From: Ponticoccus alexandrii
GTDB taxonomy: Bacteria > Pseudomonadota > Alphaproteobacteria > Rhodobacterales > Rhodobacteraceae
Direction of reading: 5' to 3'
NCBI RefSeq assembly: GCF_016806125.1
Contig: NZ_CP047166.1
Span: forward strand, 1,674,001 to 1,738,000
DNA length: 64,000 bases
Made by a program: the position numbers and the translations under genes. How positions within the stretch are numbered: position 1 is the stretch's first letter; the number at the start of each line of letters is the position of its first letter. A model generated the notes under the pieces. It saw nothing but the letters and a program-made list of their open reading frames with translations, ran no database searches and was not told the origin of the DNA. Shown here piece by piece: positions 44,572-52,772 of the stretch.

Positions 44572-44807
44572 AGGGTCACGATGTCGAAGGGCGGGCGCGG
44601 GGTTCGACCCCCTGCGAGGCTGCGGGCGGCCCGTTCGAGGGCGGCGCCATGCGTGGCGATCCACTCGTAGGCCTCCTGATGGGAGGGGCGGGTTCCGGGG
44701 CGCAGGTCGCTGGCCATCAGGCATTCGGGCACGAAGGCCAGGCCATGGGCGGTCTCGACCCGGTAGGCCTCTAGCGCCACATCGCGGCCCCGGACCTGCA
44801 GGCTCAT
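44556..44807 (-). CDS. Unknown 83-residue protein, tandem paralogue 2
   Basis: It resembles its upstream neighbour: both have YRV near residue 15, then PE-L-A, then EWIA, LA-GGxTPxPPFDxxxL towards the end. No known family recognised. The C-terminus LSSSV and stop come from the dispersed repeat, so the original end may have been replaced. Coupled to its paralogue by ATGA overlap; pdhC follows 65 bp later. Probably a small helical cytoplasmic protein. Confidence 0.7.
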   Translation of the reverse strand: MSLQVRGRDVALEAYRVETAHGLAFVPECLMASDLRPGTRPSHQEAYEWIATHGAALERAARSLAGGRTPRPPFDIVTLSSSV

Positions 44808-45055
44808 GTCGGCGCCCCGGTCAGTTGGATCCGGTCGAAGGGGGCCGGGGGCGTGCCGCCCTGCGCGAGGGTTTCCAGCGCCTGCGCGATGCGGCCTTGT
44901 TCCGCCGCGATCCATTCCTCGGCATCGGTTTGCGCGGTGCTTCCGGTCTGGTCGGCCACAAGCTCTGCGGGGATCAGCCCGTGGGTTTCGCCGCCCTGAA
45001 GGGCCACACGGTAGCCGCCCCTGCCGTCCGGGCCGTCGAGTTCGAGAGTGCTCAT
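44804..45055 (-). CDS. Unknown 83-residue protein, tandem paralogue 1
   Basis: Acidic protein, [20 protein letters not shown] then [36 protein letters not shown]. Homologous to the next gene (YRV, EWIA, LA-GG-TP-PPFD shared), so the pair arose by duplication. No family recognised. Overlaps the pdhB stop by ATGA and its paralogue by ATGA, so translation is tied to the E1 beta subunit. Confidence 0.74.
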   Translation of the reverse strand: MSTLELDGPDGRGGYRVALQGGETHGLIPAELVADQTGSTAQTDAEEWIAAEQGRIAQALETLAQGGTPPAPFDRIQLTGAPT

Positions 45056-46434
45056 CGGTAGGTTACCTTTCTCACCGCCTCGATGACCTCTGCGGTGGTC
45101 ACCAGCGCGTGTTTTTCGAGGTTGGCCGCATAGGGCATGGGCACGTCCTTGCCGGTCAGGTTGATCACCGGCGCGTCGAGCCAGTCGAAGGCCTGTTCCA
45201 TCAGCACCGCAGAGATGTGGTTGCCGATGCTGCCGACGGGAAAGCCTTCTTCGATGGTGACACAACGGTTGGTCTTTTGCACGGAGGCGATCACCGTCGC
45301 GGTGTCCATAGGCCGCAGCGTGCGCAGGTCGATGACCTCGGCGCTGATGCCGTCCTCTGCCAGCTGCTCCGCCGCTTCGAGCGCGTAGGTCATGCCGATG
45401 CCGAAGCTGACGAGGGTCACGTCGGTGCCCTCGCGCCAGATCCGGGCCTTGCCGAAGGGGACGGTGTGGTCGTCGAGTTGCGGCACCTCGAAGGAGCGGC
45501 CGTAGAGGATCTCGTTCTCGAGGAAGATCACCGGGTTCGGGTCGCGGATCGCAGACTTCAGCAAGCCCTTGGCATCCGAGGCGGAGTAGGGCATCGCCAC
45601 CTTCAGGCCGGGGATGTGGCTGTACCACGCCGCGTAGTCCTGGCTGTGCTGCGCGCCCACGCGGGCCGCCGCACCGTTCGGGCCTCGGAAGACGATGGGG
45701 CAGCCCATCTGGCCGCCGGACATGTACAGCGTCTTGGCAGCGGAATTGATAATCTGGTCAATGGCCTGCATGGCGAAGTTGAAGGTCATGAACTCGACGA
45801 CAGGCTTCAGCCCGCCGAAGGCCGCGCCAACGCCGATACCGGCAAAACCGTGCTCAGTGATCGGCGTGTCGATCACCCGGCGCGCGCCGAATTCGTCCAG
45901 CAGGCCCTGGCTGATCTTGTAAGCACCCTGGTACTCGCCCACCTCTTCGCCCATCAGGAAAACGTCGCCATCGGCGCGCATCTCTTCGGCCATGGCATCG
46001 CGCAGCGCCTCGCGGACGGTCTGCTTCTTGACCTTCGTGCCCTCGGGCCACTCCGGCTCCATCCGCGCGGGTTCGACGCGGGCCGGTTCCGGATGCGCCT
46101 TGGCCGCCGCCGGTGCGCTTTCCGAGGTCAGCGTCTTGTCGGCGGGCACCGGCTGCTGCGCGGGGCCGGAGGCGGGCGCCTCGGCGCTTTCGCCCTCTTC
46201 GACCAGCACGGCAATGGGGGTGTTCACCGCCACATTCGCCGTGCCCTCGGCTACCAGGAGGCGCCCGACGATGCCCTCGTCGACGGCCTCGAACTCCATC
46301 GTCGCCTTGTCGGTTTCAATCTCGGCGATGATGTCGCCCGAAGAAACCGTGTCGCCCTCCTTGACCAGCCACTTCGCAAGCGTGCCGTCCTCCATCGTCG
46401 GAGAAAGTGCGGGCATGAGGATCTGTGTTGCCAT
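45052..46434 (-). CDS. pdhB: Pyruvate dehydrogenase E1 beta with N-terminal lipoyl domain
   Basis: 460 residues. Residues 1-80 form a lipoyl domain (Lys43 in [10 protein letters not shown]) nearly identical to that of E2, joined by an Ala/Pro/Glu linker to a full E1 beta chain ([34 protein letters not shown] to the C-terminal transketolase domain, [16 protein letters not shown]). Such lipoylated E1 beta is known in alphaproteobacteria. It pairs with pdhA to form the alpha2beta2 thiamine enzyme that decarboxylates pyruvate. Confidence 0.96.
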   Translation of the reverse strand: MATQILMPALSPTMEDGTLAKWLVKEGDTVSSGDIIAEIETDKATMEFEAVDEGIVGRLLVAEGTANVAVNTPIAVLVEEGESAEAPASGPAQQPVPADKTLTSESAPAAAKAHPEPARVEPARMEPEWPEGTKVKKQTVREALRDAMAEEMRADGDVFLMGEEVGEYQGAYKISQGLLDEFGARRVIDTPITEHGFAGIGVGAAFGGLKPVVEFMTFNFAMQAIDQIINSAAKTLYMSGGQMGCPIVFRGPNGAAARVGAQHSQDYAAWYSHIPGLKVAMPYSASDAKGLLKSAIRDPNPVIFLENEILYGRSFEVPQLDDHTVPFGKARIWREGTDVTLVSFGIGMTYALEAAEQLAEDGISAEVIDLRTLRPMDTATVIASVQKTNRCVTIEEGFPVGSIGNHISAVLMEQAFDWLDAPVINLTGKDVPMPYAANLEKHALVTTAEVIEAVRKVTYR

Positions 46435-46436
46435 GT

Positions 46437-46988
46437 TCAGATGTCCTTCTGGCAGGTCGCGGCCAGTTGGCCCAGGTTCGAAAGAACCCGCTCCATGTCG
46501 GCGGGCGCGTCGTCCCCCCAGAGGGCGAACTCGATGAAGCCTCCCAAGGGAACCGTCGCACTGCATGCGCCGCGTTCGCAGGGGGTCTTGAGGACCTGGG
46601 CCATGTAGCGGCGCTGCTTGTCGGTGGCGTGTTCCGTGCTGAAGGTGGTCCACGCCTCGTGCTGTCCCGAAAGCGGGATCAACGCCGGAGAATACCCATC
46701 CTCGTGCCTGACCTCGGCCTGCGCGGTGTCGAGAGTCGCCAGCGCCACGGTCTGGAAAACGGTAAAGCTTTCGGGCTTCCGGGATGTGTGCCGCAGGGAC
46801 AGGCGGCAGTCCTCGATGGTCGCGGTCCTGACCGCGGTTTCGTCGGCGGGATGGGTGCCCGCCGGGTGGGACAGCAGGGTTTCCACGGTGCTGGCCAGGG
46901 CAGCGTCTGGCTGGGCGATCAGCGCCCCAGGCAGCGCCAAGCACAGGGTCGCCAGGGCGGATGCCGCCAGTCGGTCAGGCCTGTGCAT
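46437..46988 (-). CDS. Secreted hypothetical protein inserted between pdhA and pdhB
   Basis: 183 residues with a signal peptide ([15 protein letters not shown]). Four cysteines in the mature part ([20 protein letters not shown]) suggest disulfides in the periplasm. No family recognised. It overlaps the pdhA stop by 14 bp and ends two bases before the pdhB ATG, so it is translated with the operon. A periplasmic protein inside an operon for a cytoplasmic enzyme complex is odd. Confidence 0.75.
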   Translation of the reverse strand: MHRPDRLAASALATLCLALPGALIAQPDAALASTVETLLSHPAGTHPADETAVRTATIEDCRLSLRHTSRKPESFTVFQTVALATLDTAQAEVRHEDGYSPALIPLSGQHEAWTTFSTEHATDKQRRYMAQVLKTPCERGACSATVPLGGFIEFALWGDDAPADMERVLSNLGQLAATCQKDI

Positions 46989-47961
46989 AGATATCCGTCC
47001 AAAGCTCGTCGAGCGCCGGTTCCGGGCTTTCGCGGGCGAAGTCGGCGGCCTCGGAGACCACGGCCTTGATCTCCTTGTCGATGGTCTTGAGGTCCTCCTC
47101 GGACGCGTGCTTGCCCTGCAAGAGCATCTCGCGGACGTGGTCGATGGGATCGCGTTCCTCGCGCATCTTCTGGACCTCTTCGCGGGTGCGGTACTTGGCC
47201 GGGTCGGACATGGAATGGCCCCGGTAGCGGTAGGTCTTGACCTCGAGGATGTAGGGCCCCTTGCCGGCGCGGCAGTGTTTGACCGCCTTCTGACCGGCGT
47301 CGCGGACGGCCATCACGTCCATGCCGTCGACGATCTCACCGGGGATGCCGAAGGCCTCGCCCCGGGTATAGAGATCGGGCGTCGAGGTCGAGCGGGCCTG
47401 CGCCGTGCCCATGGCGTACTGGTTGTTCTCGATCACGAAGATCACCGGCAGCTTCCACAGGGCGGCCATGTTGAAGGTCTCGTAGACCTGACCCTGATTG
47501 GCGGCGCCGTCGCCGAAATAGGTGAAGGTCACGCGATCCGTGCCCCGGTACTTGTCAGCAAAGGCCAGCCCCGCGCCCAGCGGCACCTGCGCGCCGACGA
47601 TGCCGTGGCCGCCGTAGAAGTCCTTCTCGCGGCTGAACATATGCATGCTGCCGCCCTTGCCCTTGGAATAGCCGCCCTCGCGGCCCGTCAGTTCGGCCAT
47701 CACGCCCTTGGGGTCCATGCCGCAGGCCAGCATGTGGCCGTGATCGCGATACGAGGTGATGCGCTTGTCGCCCTTGTCCGCCGCGGCCTCCAGCCCGACG
47801 ACAACGGCCTCCTGCCCGATATACAGGTGACAGAAGCCGCCGATCAGCCCCATGCCGTAGAGCTGCCCGGCCTTCTCTTCGAAGCGGCGGATCAGCAGCA
47901 TGTCGCGATACCAGGCCCGAAGCGTGTCAGCCGGGACATTGGATGCCTTGCGCGGCGCCAT
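46975..47961 (-). CDS. pdhA: Pyruvate dehydrogenase E1 alpha
   Basis: Thiamine-diphosphate-dependent decarboxylase subunit. 328 residues with the TPP/Mg motif GDGAANQGQVYETFNMAALWKLPVIFVIENN, the active-site loop YRGHSMSDPAKYRT and the N-terminal RRFEEKAGQLYGMG. A strong GGGAGGAGAGG site precedes the ATG; the 15-codon extension upstream is not used. First gene of the operon, with a clear promoter 46 bp upstream. Confidence 0.97.
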   Translation of the reverse strand: MAPRKASNVPADTLRAWYRDMLLIRRFEEKAGQLYGMGLIGGFCHLYIGQEAVVVGLEAAADKGDKRITSYRDHGHMLACGMDPKGVMAELTGREGGYSKGKGGSMHMFSREKDFYGGHGIVGAQVPLGAGLAFADKYRGTDRVTFTYFGDGAANQGQVYETFNMAALWKLPVIFVIENNQYAMGTAQARSTSTPDLYTRGEAFGIPGEIVDGMDVMAVRDAGQKAVKHCRAGKGPYILEVKTYRYRGHSMSDPAKYRTREEVQKMREERDPIDHVREMLLQGKHASEEDLKTIDKEIKAVVSEAADFARESPEPALDELWTDIYAQA

Positions 47962-48006
47962 GGCCTCTCCTCCCAAGGAATGGTTTAGCGTTGAACGGTC
48001 CGGCAA

Positions 48007-48035
48007 AGCCTAGCGCGATGACACCGCGCCGTAAA
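48007..48035 (-). promoter_or_regulatory. Predicted sigma-70 promoter of the pdh operon
   Basis: Minus-strand TTTACG (48030-48035) and TAGGCT (48007-48012) are separated by exactly 17 bp. The start point would be about base 48000, giving a 39-base leader to pdhA with an ideal ribosome site. Confidence 0.65.
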
Positions 48036-48171
48036 GCGCCCGCAAGATTGTTTCACGCTGCACCTGCGAAGCTGCGTTTTTATTTTTTGCGCGGCGGAAA
48101 CCCCCGTCATCATTGCGCGTTCCCCGTGGCGAAACGCGCATTTGACGCGATCTTTATGAGTGAGTGATCCC

Positions 48172-48558
48172 ATGGACGACGAGACGATCAAACTGATCCG
48201 CACCGACTACAGCGACGATACCTCGTGGGAGGCGCTGACAGAGGTGGCCACCCGCGAAAACGCCATCGGCTTTGCCGGGGAATTCGACCTTGTCGAGGAC
48301 CCGGAGCTTGACGGGATGGAGCCTGCCGATCTGGCCGAGCGCTTCCCCGACGATGTGATCCTGCTGATCGCCGACGACCACGCCTTCAGCGACCAGACAT
48401 GGCCGATCCTGTGCTACGATACCGAAAGCGACCGCGAGTTCCGCGTGCCCGCCAAGGACGCCTGGGGCGTCGAAAGCAACCTTGGTACCGGCAATATGGA
48501 CTTCGAAGAGATGCTGGGCATGACCGACGAAGACGGTGTCTTCATGGTGCCCGCCTAG
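48172..48558 (+). CDS. Acidic DUF6924-like protein
   Basis: 128 residues, strongly acidic, opening LIRTDYSDDTSWEALTEVATRENAIGF. This matches what I recall of DUF6924 proteins, small and of unknown function. GTG 48160 is an alternative start giving four more residues, but the ATG follows a fairly poor site either way. It diverges from pdhA, and the 210-bp gap between them is AT-richer than the surroundings. Confidence 0.72.
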   Translation: MDDETIKLIRTDYSDDTSWEALTEVATRENAIGFAGEFDLVEDPELDGMEPADLAERFPDDVILLIADDHAFSDQTWPILCYDTESDREFRVPAKDAWGVESNLGTGNMDFEEMLGMTDEDGVFMVPA

Positions 48559-48597
48559 GCAGAACAAGGCAAGGCGCTGCGGGCCGCCCGCAGCGCG

Positions 48598-48900
48598 TCA
48601 GTTCACCACGATTTCGTCGGACCGTACCAGGCCCAGCACGTCGCGGGCCTGCTGATCCAGTAGGTCGAGGTCGAGGAACTCGTCCGACAGCCGGTGGGTC
48701 AGGTTCTCCAGCCGCGCGACCTCTTGATGGACGGCGGCCAGTTCCGCCGTCAGTCTCTGGCCTTCGGACACGATCTCGGCCCGGCGGAACAGGCCAAAGT
48801 CGCCCTGCACGGCGGCAAAGGTGAAATAGGCGGTCAACGACAGCGTCAGCGTGAAGAAGACAAGGACGCCAAGGGTCGGGCGGGCTTTGCGGGTGGTCAT
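48598..48900 (-). CDS. FtsB-like septum formation initiator
   Basis: 100 residues: short cytoplasmic N-terminus, one membrane helix (GVLVFFTLTLSLTAYFTFAA, residues 11-30), then a periplasmic coiled coil (EGQRLTAELAAVHQEVARLENLTHRLSDEFLDLDLLDQQARDVLG). This is the DivIC/FtsB plan that recruits FtsL and FtsQ at the divisome. The ATG fits the membrane topology; an 18-codon extension is discarded. Lies near pdhA, a common neighbour in Rhodobacterales by recollection. Confidence 0.85.
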   Translation of the reverse strand: MTTRKARPTLGVLVFFTLTLSLTAYFTFAAVQGDFGLFRRAEIVSEGQRLTAELAAVHQEVARLENLTHRLSDEFLDLDLLDQQARDVLGLVRSDEIVVN

Positions 48901-49093
48901 GTCTCGGGCCTCGGTTGCGCCTCTTGCGTGGGCGCGTGACGGCGATGATCGCATGGTGGCAGGGCGGGGGAAAGGGGCCGCGATTCGTCTTGCCCGAATC
49001 GGCCGGTCAGCGTTGCATTCCTGCCAGTGCAGGGGGGCGAGGCGGGCGGATAATGTCTCTGGTCACCCGGGGAGAGGGCTGTAGCATGCGCGC

Positions 49094-50113
49094 ATGACTC
49101 GGCTTGCCCTTTTCCTCTGCTGCCTGATGGTCCTGCCCGGCTGTGCCGCGCGCGGCGTCATGTCGGTTGTGCCGCAGGAGGCGGGGTCTGCCGGTGTGGT
49201 GCAGCCGGTTTTCGTCGCCTCGAACCGGCATGCGGCGGCGAACACGCCGAATGCGCTGGAGATGCTCTTCGGGCAGGATTTCGGTGACAGCCGCAATTTC
49301 AGGATGCATTACGCGCGGGTCGGGGTGTCGATCCCGCCCACCCATGCCGAGGGCCGTATCGAGTGGCCCGGCAGCGCCCCCCCGAACCCGGCGCAGCATT
49401 TCGTTACCGTCGAGCAGACCCTCTACGACGACGCGCCGAGCTTCCTTGCGGCGCTGAAGGCGGCGGAGCCGCCGGGCGCAACAGAGGTCGTGGTCTTCGT
49501 GCATGGCTTCAACGTCAACAACGCCGAGGCGGTCTACCGGCTGGCGCAGATCGCCCACGACTTCGAGGCGAGGGTGCCGGTGGTGACCTATTCATGGCCC
49601 TCGGCAGGCAGTCCGCGCGGCTATGTCTACGACCGTGACAGCGTGATCTTCTCGCGCGACGGGCTTGAAGCGCTGCTGCGCATGCTGACCGAGGACAATC
49701 GCCGGGTGCTTCTGATGGCCCATTCCATGGGCAGCCAACTGGTGATGGAAACGCTGCGGCAGATCTCGATCTCGGGGCACAGGGCCCCCTTGGAGCGCAT
49801 TTCGGGCGTGGCGCTGATCAGTCCCGACATCGACGAGGATGTCTTTGTGCAGCAGGCGCACCGGATCCGGCCTTTCCCGCAGCCCTTCGCGTTGATGGTG
49901 TCGCGACAGGACCGGGCGCTTAACCTGTCGTCGCTGCTGACGGGCACGCCGTCGCGGCTGGGGTCGATCGACAATCCGGCGCGGCTGAGGGGCCTGCCGG
50001 TGCAGGTGATCGACCTGTCGGGCTATCGCGGTTGGGACCGCTCGGGCCACAGCACCGCCTTTACCGCCCCCGCGGCGATCCAGCTGCTGAAGGGGCTTGG
50101 CGTCGGCGGCTAG
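49094..50113 (+). CDS. Alpha/beta-hydrolase lipoprotein (DUF900 / COG4782)
   Basis: 339 residues. LALFLCCLMVLPGCAARG is a lipoprotein signal with lipobox LPGC. The DUF900 hydrolase domain has VFVHGFNVNNAEAVYRLAQIAHDF, YSWPSAGSPRGYVYDRDS, the nucleophile elbow LMAHSMGSQLV and a C-terminal GHS as the likely His. A lipase or esterase at the membrane is probable; the substrate is unknown. Confidence 0.88.
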   Translation: MTRLALFLCCLMVLPGCAARGVMSVVPQEAGSAGVVQPVFVASNRHAAANTPNALEMLFGQDFGDSRNFRMHYARVGVSIPPTHAEGRIEWPGSAPPNPAQHFVTVEQTLYDDAPSFLAALKAAEPPGATEVVVFVHGFNVNNAEAVYRLAQIAHDFEARVPVVTYSWPSAGSPRGYVYDRDSVIFSRDGLEALLRMLTEDNRRVLLMAHSMGSQLVMETLRQISISGHRAPLERISGVALISPDIDEDVFVQQAHRIRPFPQPFALMVSRQDRALNLSSLLTGTPSRLGSIDNPARLRGLPVQVIDLSGYRGWDRSGHSTAFTAPAAIQLLKGLGVGG

Positions 50114-50169
50114 GGGCCGGAAATCGTGACAATTTCCGATCAAATTCCGTCACGGAATTTGCCCGCCCC
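50114..50169. repeat. Two-hairpin intergenic element, copy D (hydrolase/pgk)
   Basis: It starts at the base after the hydrolase stop and ends nine bases before the convergent pgk stop. Hairpin 1 (50118-50138) is CGGAAAT-CGTGACA-ATTTCCG; hairpin 2 (50141-50161) is CAAATTCCG-TCA-CGGAATTTG, closely similar to hairpin 2 of copy A. GGGC at the left and GCCC at the right can close the outer stem. Confidence 0.72.
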
Positions 50170-50178
50170 GCCGCGCTG

Positions 50179-51399
50179 TCACGCCTCGTCTTCGGGCTCG
50201 GGGGCCTCGCCGGTGTCGAGCGCGGCCACGCCGGGCAGCTTTTTGCCCTCCATCCATTCAAGGAAGGCGCCCCCGGCGGTGGAGATATAGGAAAAGTCCG
50301 ACGCCACTCCTGCCTTGTTCAGCGCCGCCACCGTATCGCCGCCGCCGGCGACAGAGACCAGCTTGCCCTGTTCCGTCAGGCTGGCGGCATGTTTCGCGGC
50401 GGCATTGGTGGCCGCATCGAAGGGTTCGATCTCGAAGGCGCCCAGCGGGCCGTTCCAGATCAGCGTCTTGGCCCGGTCGAAGGCCTGCGCGACATGGGCG
50501 ACGCTGTCGGGACCGGCGTCTAGGATCATCGCGTCGGACGGGCAGTCCTCGGCCTTGACGACCTCGCTTTCGGCGCCCGCCTTGAACTCGCGCGCCACCA
50601 CGACATCGCGGGGCAGCAGGACCTCGCAACCGGTCTCCGCGGCCTTGGCGGCGATCTCGCGCGCGGTCTCGGCCATGTCGTGCTCGCAGAGCGATTTGCC
50701 CACGTCCACGCCCTGCGCGGCGAGGAAGGTGTTCGCCATGCCGCCGCCGATCACGAGGATGTCGACCTTCTCGACAAGGTTGCCCAAGAGGTCGAGCTTG
50801 GTCGAGACCTTGGCCCCACCCACAACCGCCACCACGGGCCGGTCCGGGTTGCCAAGCGCGCTTTCCAGCGCCTGAAGCTCTGCCTGCATCAGCCGCCCCG
50901 CGCAGGAGGGCAGCAGATGCGCGAGGCCCGTGGTCGAGGCATGCGCCCGGTGTGCCGCCGAGAAGGCGTCGTTGCAATAGACGTCGCCCAGTTCCGCCAT
51001 GGCCTTGGCCAGCGCGTCGTCGTTCTTTTCCTCGCCCGCGTGAAAGCGGGTGTTCTCCAGCAGCGCGACCTGGTTCTCGCCAAGCGCGTCCACGACCGCC
51101 TGCGCGGAGGGGCCGATGCAATCGGCGGCAAAGACCACGTCCACGCCCAGCACCGCCTCGAGCGCGGGGATCAGCGGCTGAAGGCTCATGTCGTCGCGGC
51201 GTTCGCCCTTGGGCCGACCGAAATGCGCCAGCAGCACCGGCTTGCCGCCCTTGTCGAGGATGGTCTGCACGGTGGCCGCGATGCGCTCGATCCGGGTGGT
51301 GTCGGTGACGGTGCCGTTCTCGACCGGCACGTTGATGTCGACCCGGGTCAGCACCCGTTTGCCGTCGAGGTCCATGTCGTCGAGGGTCTTCCAGGTCAT
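50179..51399 (-). CDS. pgk: Phosphoglycerate kinase
   Basis: Transfers phosphate between 1,3-bisphosphoglycerate and ADP. 406 residues with the family signatures [61 protein letters not shown] and [13 protein letters not shown] 14-residue acidic tail ([12 protein letters not shown]) extends beyond the usual end. Divergent from the first cyclophilin. Confidence 0.97.
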   Translation of the reverse strand: MTWKTLDDMDLDGKRVLTRVDINVPVENGTVTDTTRIERIAATVQTILDKGGKPVLLAHFGRPKGERRDDMSLQPLIPALEAVLGVDVVFAADCIGPSAQAVVDALGENQVALLENTRFHAGEEKNDDALAKAMAELGDVYCNDAFSAAHRAHASTTGLAHLLPSCAGRLMQAELQALESALGNPDRPVVAVVGGAKVSTKLDLLGNLVEKVDILVIGGGMANTFLAAQGVDVGKSLCEHDMAETAREIAAKAAETGCEVLLPRDVVVAREFKAGAESEVVKAEDCPSDAMILDAGPDSVAHVAQAFDRAKTLIWNGPLGAFEIEPFDAATNAAAKHAASLTEQGKLVSVAGGGDTVAALNKAGVASDFSYISTAGGAFLEWMEGKKLPGVAALDTGEAPEPEDEA

Positions 51400-51428
51400 C
51401 GCGCTCTCCCGTCTGCGGTCTGGCCCTT

Positions 51429-51457
51429 GGTCTGCCTTGAAGCTGGCCGCGCGTCAA
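51429..51457 (-). promoter_or_regulatory. Possible pgk promoter
   Basis: TTGACG (51452-51457, minus) and CAGACC (51429-51434) are 17 bp apart, 30-58 bp upstream of the pgk ATG. The -35 is good, the -10 poor. Confidence 0.35.
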
Positions 51458-51464
51458 CGCCGTC

Positions 51465-51493
51465 TTGGCAAGGCGGCCCGCAGGGGCTACCTG
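51465..51493 (+). promoter_or_regulatory. Possible promoter of the cyclophilin pair
   Basis: TTGGCA (51465-51470) and TACCTG (51488-51493) are 17 bp apart, ending 28 bp before the first cyclophilin ATG. Divergent from the possible pgk promoter. Confidence 0.35.
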
Positions 51494-51521
51494 TGACCCC
51501 GACATCCAGTGGGAGAGACAG

Positions 51522-52028
51522 ATGGCCGATATCAAGGACCCCGAGAACACGATCGTGATGGAGCTGAAGGACGGCACCGTCACCATCGAGCTGCTGCCCG
51601 ACGTGGCACCCAAGCACGCCGAGCGCATGAAGGAACTGGCCCGGTCCGGAGCCTATGACGGGGTGGTCTTTCACCGCGTGATCGACGGTTTCATGGCGCA
51701 GACCGGTGACGTCGAGCACGGCAATGCCGACAAGGAATTCAACATCCGCCGTGCCGGGACCGGCGGGTCGGAGTTGCCGGACCTTCCGGCGGAGTTCTCC
51801 AAGCTGCCGCACGACCGCGGCACGCTGGGCGCCGCGCGCTCGCAGAATCCGAACTCGGCCAACTCGCAGTTCTTCATCAACTTCAAGGACAACCACTTCC
51901 TGAACGGGCAGTACACGGTCTATGGCCGCGTGATCTCGGGGATGGAGCATGTGGACGCGATCACCCGGGGTGAGCCGCCCGCGAACCCCGACAAGATGAT
52001 CAGCGTCAAGGTGGCCGCCGATGCGTAA
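51522..52028 (+). CDS. Cytoplasmic cyclophilin-type peptidyl-prolyl isomerase
   Basis: 168 residues without a signal peptide. The bacterial PpiB signature is intact: GAYDGVVFHRVIDGFMAQTGD with catalytic Arg in FHRV, then ARSQNPNSANSQFFIN and GQYTVYGRV. GGGAGAGACAG provides the ribosome site. It overlaps the next gene by eight bases, so the two are co-translated. Confidence 0.94.
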   Translation: MADIKDPENTIVMELKDGTVTIELLPDVAPKHAERMKELARSGAYDGVVFHRVIDGFMAQTGDVEHGNADKEFNIRRAGTGGSELPDLPAEFSKLPHDRGTLGAARSQNPNSANSQFFINFKDNHFLNGQYTVYGRVISGMEHVDAITRGEPPANPDKMISVKVAADA

Positions 52029-52587
52029 CCTTCTGACCGCAACGGCCCTGACGCTGCTGGCCGGACAGGCCGGTGCCACGGGTCTCGAGATCGTCGTGGC
52101 CGGTGAAGGCGGCGAAAAGGGCACCGTGACCATCGACCTGCTCGAAGACGTGGCACCCAAGCACGTCGAGCAGATCACCGCGTTGGCCTCGGAAGGGGCC
52201 TATGACGGCGTGGTCTTCCACCGTGTGATCGAGGGCTTCATGGCCCAGACCGGCGACGTGCAGTACGGCGCGTCCGGCGCCGAGGGCTTCGACATGCGCC
52301 GCGCGGGCATGGGCGGATCCGACCGGCCCGACCTTCCGGCGGAATTCTCGGACATCTCCTTCGACCGGGGCGTCGTGGGCATGGCACGCTCGCAGAACCC
52401 GAACTCGGGCAACTCGCAGTTCTTCATCATGTTCGAGCCCGGACCCTTCCTGAACGGCCAGTACACGGTCGTAGGCCGCGTCACCGAGGGCATGGACGTG
52501 GTGGACCAGATCAAGCTGGGCGAGGGCCGCAACGGCGAAGTCTCGGGCGAGCCGGACCGCATGGTCAGCGTGACCGTCACCGAATAA
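52021..52587 (+). CDS. Exported cyclophilin-type peptidyl-prolyl isomerase
   Basis: 188 residues. It starts with a signal peptide (LLTATALTLLAGQAGA) and then repeats the cyclophilin domain of the upstream gene (GAYDGVVFHRVIEGFMAQTGD, ARSQNPNSGNSQFFIMF). So a duplication has given a cytoplasmic and a periplasmic copy in one operon, here with about two thirds identical residues in the core by eye. Confidence 0.93.
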   Translation: MRNLLTATALTLLAGQAGATGLEIVVAGEGGEKGTVTIDLLEDVAPKHVEQITALASEGAYDGVVFHRVIEGFMAQTGDVQYGASGAEGFDMRRAGMGGSDRPDLPAEFSDISFDRGVVGMARSQNPNSGNSQFFIMFEPGPFLNGQYTVVGRVTEGMDVVDQIKLGEGRNGEVSGEPDRMVSVTVTE

Positions 52588-52651
52588 AGGGAAGGGCCGA
52601 TCCAGCGGTCCCGACTTTCGCCGGGGCTGGGCGCATCGGCCCACCACCTGT

Positions 52652-52675
52652 CCTCCTCCCGAACCCGGGAGGAGG
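52652..52675. other. Perfect GC hairpin after the cyclophilin operon
   Basis: CCTCCTCCCG-AACC-CGGGAGGAGG, a 10-bp stem with a four-base loop and no T-tract. It stands 17 bp upstream of the true terminator candidate. Confidence 0.6.
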
Positions 52676-52691
52676 GACCCCCAATCAGGCC

Positions 52692-52721
52692 GACCCCGAC
52701 ACCCGGGCGTCGGTCTTTTTT
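52692..52721 (+). terminator. Intrinsic terminator after the cyclophilin operon
   Basis: GACC-CC-GAC pairs with GTC-GGTC around ACCCGGGC (one bulge), followed by TTTTTT. It ends transcription before the DUF3179 gene 50 bp downstream. Confidence 0.7.
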
Positions 52722-52772
52722 CTGGCCGGGATGGGCGCGACGCGGCACACTGGGGCCGAGGGGGATGGGGCC

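Noticed and set aside
43106-46608. Two plus-strand frames of 651 and 600 codons opposite the pdh genes
   Set aside because: Both mirror the coding frames of E2 and E1 beta, whose motifs are complete.
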